DNA of 64,000 nucleotides, taken from Saxidomus purpurata. Lineage: Eukaryota; Mollusca; Bivalvia; Venerida; Veneridae. How positions within the stretch are numbered: position 1 is the stretch's first letter; each line of letters opens with the position of its first letter. The position numbers and the translations under genes were made by a program. The stretch lies in contig JAFMSR010000002.1 of assembly GCA_022818135.1 (NCBI GenBank), positions 59,776,778-59,840,777 on the forward strand, read 5' to 3'. A model generated the notes under the pieces. That model was not told the origin of the DNA and did no database searches. It saw only the letters and a program-made list of their open reading frames with translations. Shown here piece after piece: positions 1 to 12,420 of this stretch.

Positions 1-2067
1 TTTGTGCTAATTACATACAGCACAAAGTTCAAATTTATGTTATCAAACTAATAAACATGCTGACACTATCTAATCTTTTCTTCAGCTAAATAAATATATA
101 TTGGCATGCCTCTTTAAAACTTCTGTCATAACTTTCAAGAATTATCTTACAAGAAAAAGATTATTCTAAGGCCCGAAGAAGCAGATGGTTGAAAACTTTC
201 GTGTGTTTATTTGAATGGATGTCTGCAGACATGCTAGCTTTAGACACAACTGAAAAGACTGGCTGTTTTAAAACGTTTGTGTGATCAGATATCAAGTTTT
301 AATATAAATGTATACGTTTGATACGTATTCAGATTCAAATGACTCCAAGGTAAGTTAATACATCTGGGTAAGGGGAATATTGTTCACCAAAACGCCGGTT
401 TAAAAGACAATTTTTGTTTTTATAATTCAATTTAATTGAACATCTATGACCCAGAAAACTGATATAAAAAGACACATGTCATTAAGTAAATCAGGTGCGT
501 TTGTTCTTAAAGGTAAAGTAAATGTCTCTTTATAAAACGTAGTTGGCTAATTTGTGTCTAAGATGTTCAAGAGCACTTTTATATGCCAAATAATCTTGAT
601 AAAATTGCTTTTGAACAGACCTTACTGCGGGAATTGAAGCTTGAGATAGAAAATCCCATTTGAGAGAAGAATGATATAGATGTTAGATAAGGAAGTAGAA
701 AACGCGATTTCGACATTAAGTTGGTTAATTACAACTTGAATGCAACGATACGACTGCACATTAATGGAATATGTGGATTCAGCGTCTTCCCTTGATTGCT
801 CTTTTCTACTGGGTCTATTTTGTTAGTGGCAGACTTGTAAATCAAACAGACATTTTCATCAGTAAGTCATTTTGAAAGGAAATGTAAAGTATATTGACAA
901 TTAGTTATTGTGAAGTAGATAGATATAAATCAAAGATAGGTTTATTAACAGCTTATTTTCTAAGGACCTTCCCGGATCTTTGTCAAGAGTGAAAGTAGTA
1001 AAAACTCGCTGAAAGAAATGGTTATACCGGGTATGTCAGTAAGTGACATCTAACTAGCTTGTGCATGTGCAATCTATACACAAAATGCAACACAAACTGA
1101 GAATATCTTGAACTTTTGGTCACGATTGTCGACCATAACCGTTTATTTATAAAGCAACATTTAAAGCAACGTGTAAGCAGAAGAAGGGGTGAAGAAAAAA
1201 TTTACTCTACTGTCTAATTAGTTAACACCAAACCTCACTATAATCAGTGCTCTGCATCAGGAAAGACCTCAACAAATAAGACGCGTGTATCGTTTTTGAT
1301 GTCTGACTGTATGCTCAGCGCATTAATTGACAGGCTGACACATGTAAAGGTTGAACAATGATGACATGCCCAGCTTCAGATAGTTTGACTATTGGAATCT
1401 CTCTGTCAACAGCTTGTATTTTTTTTCACAAATACCAACGCACCAAAACGATTACAAGAAAAGCCTTCTGAACACAATTCATTAGCTGATTCAAAAATGC
1501 ATTAAAACAGTTAATGATATTGTTTGTTTCTGCAAACAAGTTTTTAAAATATGCTCTATGGACTGTGTAATTCGCCTTCGGAAGAAAACGTGCAGATCTG
1601 GTGCCGCGGAGACATATCTGAATAGAATTTGAATTGTTATTTCACCGTTTATAAACGCATTGGTTCGGAAGATATAACAGTTTATTAAGAAATTCCCAGA
1701 AAAAATACCTTTTATTTATAACACATAATGCTTTCATTGACGGATCCCGGTTGCAACAACCCTTTTTAGGCCTTCGCTGCATGTCTTAGTTTTTTATGTG
1801 GAAATGGTACATACACCTTGATAATTTCTGTTAACCTTCAATAGTTTTGTTTCCAATTGTAAGTAGAGTAGGTTTTGTTATTTAAAACACATTTAACACA
1901 TCCCACCTGATTTATTGTCTTTCGGATATTTTAAGTTGTAACTATGGCTGTGTTTGTAACGGTGTCTCATTTCTTCATCTTGTTTTGATTAACTAACACT
2001 AAACAATTGATTTCTGCATTTGTATTTTTGAAAAAGACGGTTATATACGTTTTTATCAAACATTGTC
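1..2067. other. AT-rich non-coding DNA
   Basis: No open frame, RNA gene or complete repeat is recognisable. The part at about 165-345 (GCAGATGGTT, then AAGACTGGCTGTTTT) resembles 4275-4440 in order and wording, so it looks like one side of an old local duplication. Confidence 0.5.
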
Positions 2068-2168
2068 ATTGTTAGTAATATAAAGTTATTCATGCGATAT
2101 TTTGCCTATTTCTTTGCCTATATTGTTAGTAGTATAAAGTTATTCATGCGATATTTTGCCTATTTCTT
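2068..2168. repeat. 54-bp tandem duplication, two units
   Basis: ATTGTTAGTA starts at 2068 and again at 2122. The first 47 bases of each unit differ at a single position, so the duplication is recent compared with the diverged repeats around it. Confidence 0.85.
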
Positions 2169-2323
2169 CTTTCCTTTATCTCTGAAGAGGTAACTAAAAT
2201 TCCTAAACAAAACCCCATGCGAACGGATCCATGCAGTTTTAAGATGTTAAACATTTATTAGCTAGGGCGTAGAAATAATATCGATTGATAGCATGTCAGG
2301 AATTCATGAGAAATTTTGTATTC

Positions 2324-2596
2324 GGGAGACACTCAAAATCCCCTTGGTCGGAATCCCCTTGGTCCAAAAATGGCATAGTAGTCATAATCCCCTCAATGGA
2401 TTTTACATTGTAATTTCAATATTTTTTTTCAATCAGTGGCTACAGTAAAGTAAAACTAAAGACAAATCAAACATTTAGTAATTTTTTTTCATTCAATATA
2501 TGCTTTTCCACTTGTAAAATTAATTGAGGGGATTATGACTACTATGCCACTTTTGGACCAAGGGGATTTCGACCAAGGGGATTTTGAAGTACACTC
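2324..2596. mobile_element. 273-bp MITE with long terminal inverted repeats and a 9-bp target duplication
   Basis: The left arm (about 2331-2395) and right arm (about 2524-2590) are reverse complements over about 65 bp with very few differences. Each arm carries an internal doublet of CCCCTTGGTC. Both outer ends are flanked by TTTGTATTC (2315-2323 and 2597-2605), read as a 9-bp target-site duplication. The centre is AT-rich and non-coding. Nine-base duplications are typical of Mutator-like transposons, but the terminal bases are imperfect, so the superfamily is inference. Confidence 0.85.
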
Positions 2597-3239
2597 TTTG
2601 TATTCAGTTCTTATGGTCTATATATTATTAGCATATTTGACAAGAAGGCTATGACTGATGGCATTCATCCTTTAATTAGAAAAGCAATAATCAATCAGTA
2701 AAGCTGATACGTACATTATACAAAACTGATGCCAGCTGTTAATACATTTACATGTAACTAGTTTTAATGAAATGTTTGATGTATCTATTCCCTGAAATAC
2801 TGGTTGGCTCGGTGTAGTCCTTGCTATTATGTCGAGTGTTGTTGTTCAAAGATGCATACTGTCTCGGAAAAGCAGTCAGCTTGTGATGACCATATTTGAC
2901 GTGGTCTTGTTATAAATTTTCTTCTGCTCTTTGAGTGTAGAATTTGCCATATCTTACAATAATCGTTAACTTGTCTCTGAATAAAAATGTTAGAAATATA
3001 CAAACGTGATCGCATTTTACTTGTGTGTTTGATTCAAAACTCGGTATAACCAGGTAACGTTTCTGTATGTAAATCAGTAAAAACGCTATTGGAGGCTGTA
3101 AGTTAACTTTTCTATGAGGATACAAAGTTCCTCTTCGAAATTATGTATTTTATCATTTACGAATCAAATGTTCAGCTGCCAACGAAATATATTTGTTTGA
3201 CATTACAAGTTATTTATGTATTTTATGATGAATTATGCC
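2597..3239. other. Non-coding spacer
   Basis: Plain AT-rich sequence. Two short minus-strand frames (62 and 71 codons) overlap in different frames and have no recognisable motif. Confidence 0.5.
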
Positions 3240-3605
3240 GATACAGTAAACCCCGTATAAAACGACTCCAGATACAGTAAACCCCGTATAAAACGACTCC
3301 AGATACAGTAAACCCCGTATAAAACGACTCAAGTTCATAACCCAAAAGACTCAGACAGTAAACCCCGAAAAACGACTCCAGATACAGTAAACCCCGTATA
3401 AAACTCCAACAGTAAACCCAAAACGACCCCACGGTAACCTATAAAACGACTCCAGATACAGTAAACCCCGTATAAAACGACTCCAGATACAGTAAACCCC
3501 GTATAAAACGACACCAGATACAGTAAACCCCGTATAAAACGACACCAGATACAGTAAACCCTGTATAAAACGACACCAGATACAGTAAACCCCGTATAAA
3601 ACGAC
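3240..3605. repeat. 31-bp minisatellite made from a transposon end
   Basis: The unit begins GATACAGTAAACCCCGTATA and continues AAACGACTCCA. Units start at 3240, 3271 and 3302, and in a second regular block at 3455, 3486, 3517, 3548 and 3579. The stretch between (3332-3452) has shortened and garbled units. Later units change ACTCC to ACACC, so variants are grouped. The unit matches the outer end of the element in which it lies. Several open frames up to 114 codons here are artefacts of a repeat with no stop in some frames. Confidence 0.9.
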
Positions 3606-3768
3606 CCCGGATATAGCGATACACCCGGATATAACGAATAAATTACTCGGCCCGAGATTTTTTTCTTTTTATATTTCATATGAAAATGTTATATGGATAT
3701 AACAAACTCCGGATATAAGGAACACATTTATATGGTCCAAAGCAGTTCGCTATAAACGGAGTTTACTG
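3244..3768. mobile_element. Non-autonomous pogo/Tc1-like element with expanded left terminus
   Basis: The left end starts CAGTAAACCCCGTATAAAAC. The right end, read inward, starts CAGTAAACTCCGTTTATAGC. Both are flanked by TA, the usual Tc1/mariner/pogo target. Subterminal copies of CCGGATATA lie at about 3607, 3627 and 3712, all on the plus strand. There is no transposase frame. CAGT starts with A/T-rich CGNTATA words are usual in the pogo/Tigger/jerky group; that assignment is from knowledge of the group. The left inverted repeat has been amplified into the 31-bp satellite. Confidence 0.7.
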
Positions 3769-5639
3769 TACAGCAAACATAACATACTTTTACCTCAAAG
3801 CATAGAGTATATTTTCCTTATGTTAGGTACAAACGTAGAACTGTATAATTATTTAAAATTTTGTTGTCGAGAATCGCTGTCGAATTTAGATCCGGGGCTA
3901 TAATATGTTTTAATGTGAACTCAGGATATTGTAACCGATTTAAAATTTTGAAAAAAAATAACGTCGGAGAGATTCACTGGCCAGCGAATGTTGATGATAA
4001 ACATTCTTTTGAGATGCGTTTTTCACTTAATTCATGGATACTATTTCGTCGTTATACGTTATTCCTTCAAACATTATATATGCTAACTATAATGTAAGTG
4101 ACGCCATCTGTCTATTTGTTGTGACTAAATTCATGATGTTCTTTTATTCGTGAAAACATTTTCTTGACGAATAGACCAAATGTTTTGCTATATTATAGTG
4201 TATTATATTGCAAATGTTATTTATGTGCTTACGTTAATTGTTTATATGTATCTTAATAAACACTTACTTAAGTTTTCCGTAAGAGCAGATGGTTAAAAAA
4301 TTGTGGGTGGTCTAAAAATAGTATCTTTAAGATTGGTGGTCTAAAAATAGTATCAATAAGATAACGCTGACAAGACTGCCTGTTTCTGTGTGTTTTCGCC
4401 TGTCAGATTGTGATAATGTGAAATATATCATGTTTTAATGCTACTGTACACTTTAACTAATTCTGTATGATTCGTTATTTATTGACATTGCTACAAAAGT
4501 AAGCAAATATAGCCATATTGTGAACATATTTTTCACTGCAATAATGTCTCATTAATATCAAGTGCAATATTTGAACATTGCAAATTAAACCAGTCGAGCT
4601 GACTGTAGGGATGGTGTTAATATATCAGAGTCAAGAACACCACAGAAGATTCCATCAATTTATTTTGAGAGTGTCTATCTTCTGAAGTAGTAACGAAGAT
4701 AAATATAACGTCACCATTATCAGCCAGCAAGGATTTGTAATAAAAGTGCTAAATGTGTATGTGTGTGTGTGTAAACAAATAACTAGAAATCTAAGATGAC
4801 TTTTAAATAGGCATTGAACATAGGTTTAAATATAGAAATATGTTCGAACTGGACATATGTTATAACTTATCCAAAATGATAATGAGTTTGCAGTGGACCA
4901 GTTTCAAAACAAATTTAGAAGATTTCAATGATTGAACAAAAAGTTTTTTTTTCTTTAAAACAAATACATGTACAATGAAACGTTTCTAGAGTGAAAAATT
5001 TTCAGTGATGGATATACGATATTCTGTGATACAAAATAAAAAAGATAGTGGTAAAAGAAACGAAATACAACTTTCCCAATGTCCAGGATACTGTTACTTT
5101 TGAATATTACGGAGTTGCAGAATTGTGACTGAATCAAAGTAAGCAATATGCAGAGCTGTCAACCAGAACATTGCAAGGATTCTGTAGCCATTGTGTGTAA
5201 TGTAACAGAGACAAAATAAATAAGATGATGCTGACTAGATTATTACAAGTAGGTTATTCCTTTGAGTTAAAAAATAAAAGCTTCTTTGTTTAATAATTTA
5301 CAACAATCTGATTGAAACCTGTGTTTAACTTACATATATTACATGAAGATCATGATTTACAGTTTCATGAATAGATGACACAATATTCGCTTTTTAAGGA
5401 AATACCCAAACTCCACTTCATATCGTTATTGTTTGCCGATACCAGTTCTGTGATAAAAAAGCAAGGACTCGTTACCAGTAACCAGCATATTAGAGTTATG
5501 CTTTATGTGTAAATATGATTTCAACGTAAGTTATTTTGCTAAAAAAATACCTTCTTTGCTAGTGAATTCCTTTACCGAAACGAGTTCCTTTACTCTCAAA
5601 ATCTTCTCTCAACGTGTAACTTAAAAACGCGGCATATGA
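3769..5639. other. Non-coding spacer with small duplications
   Basis: GGTGGTCTAAAAATAGTATC occurs at about 4308 and 4336, a short tandem duplication inside the block (about 4275-4440) that resembles 165-345. A short TG run lies near 4753-4774. No gene is seen. Confidence 0.5.
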
Positions 5640-5820
5640 ATTCACCAAATGCTGTTAGTGTTGAAACTAAGCTTATCGCACGGACATGCGGCCACCTTCT
5701 TGGTGGTTTAAGTCACCATTTCAGGAACATCAACTCACCAAGTCAATAGATACACGCAGGGTGTCACCCGCGGTCGTTGCAATTCTGGCACCTACACACT
5801 AACTCCCAACCACATATAGA
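5640..5820. other. GC-richer island, unidentified
   Basis: This roughly 180-bp stretch is near 50% G+C while its flanks are about 30%. It contains a CACC/GGTG-rich imperfect fold around 5690-5740 and the word CCCGCGGTCG. Every frame holds stops, so it is not a simple exon. It could be a small SINE or MITE fragment or a CpG-bearing regulatory patch. I do not recognise it. Confidence 0.35.
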
Positions 5821-6569
5821 AACAGGAGTTGAAAATGAAAACGGAAAATTTAGAAAATAAGCACAAAATAAAATTAACACTAAGATTTTGACATAAATTC
5901 ATATGCCATAAAAAGCTCAATACCAATCATTCATTATTTTGATAAAAGAGTTTTGTCTCTGTGAGCAGACTTTATCATGACTTTAAGAATTTTAAAGATA
6001 ATCTTTTGAAATATTTATGTATTGAATAAGTCGGTAGTAAACACGAATGCGACATTAAAACTTTGAATACCATGCAGCGTTAACGATGTTATGAAACAAA
6101 GAACAAAAAAACGGCAAAATATTCCAAAGAAATATTCAATCATCAATGCTTTGCATACAAAAATGAAAATTAGTTATTTTCTATTGTATAAGCACACCAA
6201 ACAAAGAGATATTTGACAGAACGACCTATTTTTTATAGATATTAGGTTTCAAATTCCCGTGTAACATCTGAGTATTTTCAATTTTATATCAATATATTCA
6301 GATGGGCTTATAGGGGAGCTGGCAATCTCGTACATTGTTTTTACGACTTCATTACACCATCTCTGCAGAATATTATGCAATATATCTCTCATATTGAACT
6401 GACCACCTGCGCTTTTCATGAAAGATACTTTTATCCTTATCTTGCTTTTAGTTAAGATAGCTCTCATAGTTAATTAAGTGTTGTTCTTTTCACTTGAGAT
6501 AGTGTTCTTTCTTCAGCAGATTCCGCTTGTTGTATCATGTAAAGTTTTTAGATTGTGGAACAAATTCCT
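5821..6569. other. AT-rich spacer, nothing recognised
   Basis: Runs of A and T and no repeat or frame worth calling. The 72-codon minus-strand frame at 6249-6467 has no recognisable domain. Confidence 0.5.
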
Positions 6570-6880
6570 ATTTTTCTTTCTCGTAAAACAGATATTTTCG
6601 TTTTATCTTCCATTCCGTGTTTTGTACTCCACTTCGTCATCAGAACACCTCAAATGAAAATGTTATACATGCTTCTAGCTACGTTTCAGTGCAATTGGCG
6701 GGTGGTCTTTGGAAACCCTATCCGATAGTATATCTCCACTTGTTACCCTTGCCAAGGGACTTTTAATATTCTGTATAGCTTGTCTGTTCGGACTAATTCA
6801 ATTTGGAATAAAACTCATATGAACTGCAAATATATCGTATATTCGTAACGATACAAATCTTCGTAAAGAAAGTAAGTAGA
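6570..6880. repeat. Diverged duplicate block (partner 13975-14245)
   Basis: The order of words is shared with the partner: ATAGTATAT, then AAGGGACTT, then a C-rich word before CTAATTCA, then CGATA and AATCTTCGT. Identity is low (perhaps 60-70% by eye) with many small gaps, so the duplication is old. It is non-coding on both sides. Confidence 0.55.
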
Positions 6881-7081
6881 AAGAAGATTCGCGGCATATC
6901 GATGTTCATTTTGTAGGATGTAGATGATTTAGAAAACACAAGAACAGATCCGACTCTTTCTGTACATGTTGACATACAGTATAGCATTAAGCAAATGTCT
7001 CAACGGTGACTATTCAGGCATCGAAATTTCGATCTCATTCTGAAGAATATGCAATAATCTGTCCACCAAACGTGTATTAGG

Positions 7082-7440
7082 ACAACAAACTTAATTCTTG
7101 TTTTTCTTTTGAAATATGTTACTCGAAATATTTACCGAATTTCACTGGTCGAGAAAGTATAATTACTATACACATACAATTAATATTACTTTGGCGGTAA
7201 CAACATTTTATGTTGATATATATGAACTACTTACGTACTAAAACTATAAAACCATTCAAGAAAAACTAAAGACGTAAGAGCATTTTATTGACCTTTCTCA
7301 TTCGGCGTTTTCCAATTAAAAGGTGCCTTACAGAGAAAATTTCCCAATGAAAAAAATTCTACTTCTCATTTCATTGGTGGTTAAAGTTTCCAACTGCCGG
7401 TCACAAACGAGCTTAATACGGCTCCACAGAAAACGAGACT
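7082..7440 (-). repeat. Module A of a composite repeat, solo copy
   Basis: This matches the non-tRNA part of the composite elements at 24903-25580, 29826-30388 and 62483-63455. Shared words include ACTGGTCGAGAAAGTATAAT, TTTGGCGGTAACAA, AAAAGGTGCC, TCATTTC and CCGGTCA plus GAGCTTAATACGGCT. The similarity stops near 7082, close to where the tRNA-like part would begin, so this copy has only module A. A 97-codon plus-strand frame (7323-7616) starts inside the module and is not conserved in the other copies. Confidence 0.75.
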
Positions 7441-8589
7441 TTGTATCTAAACATTATTATGCTGCAAACAGTTATCAAGCACAAATAAGGACAATTATAA
7501 AGGAGACGACTAGTTTTACTATAGTTCAAAAATTCATTTGTGAAATACTTAACAACACACACAAGAAAACAATAAATCTTAGTTTCTCTCCTAAATTAAT
7601 ATATATATATATATAGACTGCATGTAAATCAAAATTAAGAGAAATAAACATAAAAAAATGATAAAAGCACTTTTTTTCTTAAACGTAACCGTCTTTTATT
7701 TCAAAAATCGTAAGCAGTTTTGCAAACAACCTATACAAAGGAAGGGTATAGAGAGAACATATTATTTGTTTTAGGGATGTGTTGGTTAATCTACTTGTCA
7801 GAATAAACAGAGATAGTACCGAGGAGAAATAGATAATTTTTTATTACAAACTTAAAAAAATCCATTAGCACTTTCGATGTAAAATAATCAATAAAGATGT
7901 CTTCGGTGCGAATTTTGCCTATCCCTAGCATAGACATTAAGTTAATAAAATTATGACTAAAATGGAATAAAATTTAAGTAACAAATATCACGCACTGGCT
8001 ATATCGAATTGAGAACGGTCATGTAATCAGAACGGTTGTTTATTGAGTTCAACAAGGTAAAAAGCTTGTCTGTAATTCAACCTAAATGATAAAATAATCT
8101 GATATCAAACTGAAATATGCTATACGATAAGAACTGAAGTGCCTGCTTAAAAAAACAACATATATATCATAATCAACTGTTGGTATCTTAAACTTTCATC
8201 TATTTTCAAGTACACGACCGTGTCTTTTACCTTCACAATTCGATATATTCTACAATGAGTTCGCTAGATTTTTAAATAGCCTCATAAAATCCAATGAACA
8301 ATCGAGATATTGTAGTCAAGAACGAAGTATTAAGGTTCAATTAAATATGTAATACATAAGCCGTGTAAATATAAGGGGAGCAAACAAGTCTTCTCATATA
8401 AATTTTGGAATCACAGTTTATAGAAAAGTCAAATTATTTTCATGAATGCAATAATGGCCTCAGCACTAACAAAACAGTTTCATATTGTCAACCCTATAGC
8501 GTCTCGGAGTAAATTGGTTGCAAAACAATACAGTCAATAAGAAAATTTGTTTTATTGAATAAAGATTGAAGATGAGTAAAGATTGAGTA
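7441..8589. other. AT-rich spacer, nothing recognised
   Basis: A (TA)n run lies at 7601-7614. GAGTAAAGATT is repeated near 8572-8597. No frame or family is recognised. Confidence 0.5.
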
Positions 8590-9620
8590 AAGATTGTTGC
8601 AGGGATGCATTCTGGGGTAGCACCATTAGTAAGAAGCCAGGAATGGGTTGTTTGTGTATGGACAATTCTACAACTAGTATTACTTCTTCCCGATGGCTGG
8701 TTCTGTATGCAGGATGCACTTTTCTGCGAGCTGGTTTAACAGAGTGAAGCTTATTGATATTTCACCACCCAACTGCAAAGAAGCTTGTATAAAACTTTAA
8801 ATAAAATATTTGAAATCAGTGTTGGGAAATGGGTAAAGATAATGCCTGATTTAGCAGTTTTGTCAGCCATTTCATTGCCGTTAATGCAATGTGACTAGGG
8901 AACTACATTTTTAGCAGAAGAGAAATAAGTTTGTTTTTACAAGGAGACAAATAAAAGAAGATCTTTTACCATTTGTGTTCCATTTATTATCCGTATCATA
9001 TACCAGGTCTTCTTGGCTGTGGTTTTACTATTTATTTTTGAGACGTGTTTCATCTAACGTTGACGTTTTCTGCTTGTAATTGTACATTGAGCTTTTGCTC
9101 TAAATATTTAAAATGTTTAGTTTTCTGATGTCGGTTTTAAAGTGAATTTCCGGAGTGCTTTATTTCAACCCTAAGTTAGTGATTGTTTGTTCACAGAGAA
9201 CTTGCAGTTTATTTCATCGTCTTGTGCAATCACAAACTGAAGATTTGTCTTATTGTTATAAAAATGGGAAAGTGATTACTTCCACGAGGTCATCATTAAC
9301 CTTCCAAGACAAATAGGGAAGTAATACCGGACAGCGTACATCCTATTTTGGATGCAAATTAGTTTAAGAAACAAGGTAATTCATATAAGAACGAGAGTTG
9401 TGGGAAATGAAATTCATTATTTAGGAACCTCTTGGATTAGTATCATTACAACCACATGTAGTACTGTGTACACTAATATCTCCAGTGGTAATATTTGGAG
9501 AGAGTAATTCAGATATCAAATCTTCCAACTTATGTTCGTCAATTGGCTTGTTTTGGGGAGATCAAAGTTTAAGATTGTTATATAATGACAATTTCACATT
9601 GCAAATGACAGAAACACCAC
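8590..9620 (-). pseudogene. LINE remnant: endonuclease, linker, RNase H and C-terminus, reverse transcriptase missing
   Basis: Read on the minus strand, the order is that of a Jockey/I-type LINE. An apurinic-type endonuclease is at about 9600-9260, with a GDxxxHS word, CNDTNPRG at about 9450-9428 and LSWKVNDDL near its end, where family members then read GSDHFPI. The linker at about 9110-8960 has a basic stretch followed by a WYMIRIING-like word. An RNase H end is at about 8910-8830 with GNEMADKTAK. A C-terminal part at about 8665-8590 reads THSWLLTNG and PECIP. In-frame stops and shifts break every part, so it cannot be translated. Between linker and RNase H only about 50 bp remain, where a full LINE has over 1.5 kb of reverse transcriptase. 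Motif matches are from memory of the family. The clade (I, Nimb or Jockey) is uncertain. Confidence 0.75.
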
Positions 9621-9880
9621 ATTTGGTTTTATCACCTTCAGTGAAGATTTTATTATAGAAAGTGTGTTATTTTAACTTTACTGATGTTTCTTGAAGACTT
9701 TATGCGACAGGTTTGTGTTCATTCATTAAGAGAGACAAAATATTTTTTAGAATTTGATTTAATACCTTGTCAATTCCGCCGGATAATACAAACGCATGTA
9801 TTTTAACACGAAGAATCATCCTGGAATTTTTATCAACGTCTGAGCGAAAGTTTGAATTGTCAGGGGACAGATAAAATGTT
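9621..9880. other. Spacer upstream of the duplicated segment
   Basis: It may hold more of the 5' end of the LINE remnant, but no motif is readable. Confidence 0.35.
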
Positions 9881-12420
9881 AGGCTAAGTTATTAATCCAC
9901 TTATACAAATGATATAACCTTCCCGAGCGATGATCATCTTTGTCATTGTCTTTATAAATAACTCACTTGGGATGTCTGATATACGTATTAACGACTTTCT
10001 GATGAATCGTCGAGGCTTTATGCAATGCAACTGTGACAATGGCCATTTGACTGACTGATTTGATAGTCATTTGTTGCAGTAGTGAAAGTTTCTGACTTTA
10101 TTCAATGTGTCATGAGTTCTGTGCTTTATAAGCTCTAGATTCAATTACCAGATTAAATGCATCAAGGGTTAACGTAGATAAGTGAATTGCAATTTTCATT
10201 ACAAGAGCTTAATAAAAATCTAAGCACATTTAATTATGTGTTATTGAACAGAACCTTCTTACTCAAAATGAACATAATTTTTTAACAACCCTCAAATGAA
10301 TATCTGAAAAACGATGCCTCGAATTATTGTCAAACAAGTGTCAAACCCTTCAATCACACTGATCTTGTTAGTTTCATATAATTCAAGTGAAACCTTGACT
10401 GCGACTTCTATCGTCATTTTTAGGAGCAATTGCTGGTAGGAATTTCGTAAGACTGTCATTCAGTAAAGCCTGTAGAAGTTGTTAGAACATGGAACATATG
10501 TTTCAATTCTTAGTTTATATATGTGAAATGCATGTTTATATGAAATAGTTATCGGACACATTACGTACATCTCTTTCAATTGGAATGACCTGAATCTTGC
10601 AGATAGTCATGTGATACTGTTTGTGAGCCTTACTCACGTTCACAACCTTATCAAATAGTTTTCACGCATTCTCTACATTATATAGGGTATTATAAATAAA
10701 CACACGAGATTCCAATAATTTTCTGATAAAATTAGGTGAATTTTTCAAATATTGATTGAACCCTTATAATTTTCTAGGCTTGAACATTTGAGAAAATGAA
10801 ATGAAAAAAAAAACAAAACTTTTGAATGATTTGCTGCTGGCATTGCTTGAAAAGGGAACTTCACCATTTTAGAAGATAATGGGAAATTACTGCATCAGTT
10901 AAGTATTACTTGTAAAGCAACTGACAAGCATGAAAGAGCTCAGCAATGGCTGAGAGTTTTCTGCTAGAGCTAATAAAACATCCCGTTTATTCCTGACAAA
11001 ATGTACAAAGTGTTGTTTTAATGTTGAATTAACCAATGAAAGAAAGAAGTCAGCTTTAAAACATTGTTGTTTGGCAAACAATTTACGTTAAGGGTTCAGA
11101 TATACAACGCCGATATATATGGTATTGACTTTGATTAAATAAATGAACATACTTTTAACAGATTCATTGGTGTGAATAAATACGCCAGTCAACGTTACCA
11201 ATCAGTGAATGAATTTAATGAAACTGTACCATTTCATCACATACAATCTTGCATGTCCTGAGTTTCACATTGTCAATTTCTACTTTCTATAAGTTGTATT
11301 TTCCTTTTCAAGCATCTTGCTGATATTTATCTTAAGGGTCCATTTCTAAGACCAAATCGATTATTCTTATTAATATGGAATTGTAACGGGCGTCTCCTCA
11401 GAAGGAAAAATATGACGTACTGCATCGCATGTGACTATATTGTGTTGAAAATTTGAGTTTAAAACCAGAATTGATTAATTATATTTTGCCCGTTTTCAAA
11501 AACGAAAGTAGGTTTTCCAGTTATCAAATAGCTTTGTAATTTTCAAGAAGTCTCCCGGAAAGAGGCTGTAAATAGGTTGTACATGAAAAAGCATGCCTAT
11601 TTTGAATTATAGTAGGAAGAACGTTTCTCCCAATGAGGTGCAACCTATATCTCTGACTGTTTACAACATGCAATAAAGCGAAAGAAGGACAAAAAGACCA
11701 CTGCAGCAGTATTTCAGACAGAGAATATTGTAAAATTTTAGTAGCCAGTTTCAAACTGTATTTCCCTGTAACTATTCCAGATTTAAAAGAAAAATCGATT
11801 TGGTCTTAGTAAAGAACCTTTAAGCATAGAATTTTATACTTTACTAATGTTACAAATGCACGACTCAGTCTATCAGTTGTTTTAAAGCTTAACATTCATT
11901 TGTTGAAAACTCAATGTTATGTTACTTCAAAGTTGTCTCATTCCAACGCAAATACGTATACATGTATCTTGGAAAAGTAGTCAGTTTCAGAAAAAAAGTG
12001 TTCTCGGAGATTTGTTACAGGTTTCCGAAAGTTTCTTTTAATTTAGACCCTGAAAACGTGAGATTAGATATTTACCCTTCGGCAAATACACTACAGTTCA
12101 AACGTTTCTTCGTTAGAGAGCTAGAGACATCTGTTATCATTTCGATATCTCTGTAATTGCATCTTTTAGTTTGTTTTCTATTAACCTTCTGAAATAATTC
12201 TACCTGCTAAATTCAAGATATTTCAGACCTCTTAAGTCTTTTAATTAAATCAGCGATAACAACTACATCTTTAAAACCCTCTTAATTTGAAATGTAATTA
12301 GAAGAAAATCGAAAACTCGTTTCGATACTGTGTAGTTCTGTTTTGAATAATGAATTGGCCGTTACATTGCACGCGCATTTCGTGATTTGGTAATTTAAAA
12401 TATACTTGCTCAGAAAGGAA
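9881..12420. repeat. Segmental duplicate, copy B (partner 18588-22660)
   Basis: Collinear matches to the partner include GTCTGATATACG (about 9973 and 18657), AACAACCCTCAAATG (about 10285 and 19275), GCCTTACTCACGTTCACA (about 10625 and 20288), TTTCTGATAAAAT (about 10720 and 20394), CATTGGT (about 11165 and 21063), AGCATCTTGC (about 11310 and 21578), and TTTCTTCG followed by GCTAG and ACATCTGT (about 12105 and 22130). Identity is low and the partner is about 1.5 kb longer. Frames inside (60, 76, 80 codons) are not conserved between the copies, so they are unlikely to be genes. Confidence 0.75.

Noticed and set aside
3223..3679. Overlapping minus-strand frames of 61-114 codons rich in FYTGFTVSGVV
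   Set aside because: They are translations of the 31-bp tandem repeat, which lacks stops in some frames. No start context or non-repeat sequence supports them.
11914..12156. 80-codon frame in duplicate B, and 83/78-codon frames at the equivalent place in duplicate C
   Set aside because: If coding, the frames should be conserved between the copies. The DNA aligns but the reading frames and proteins do not.
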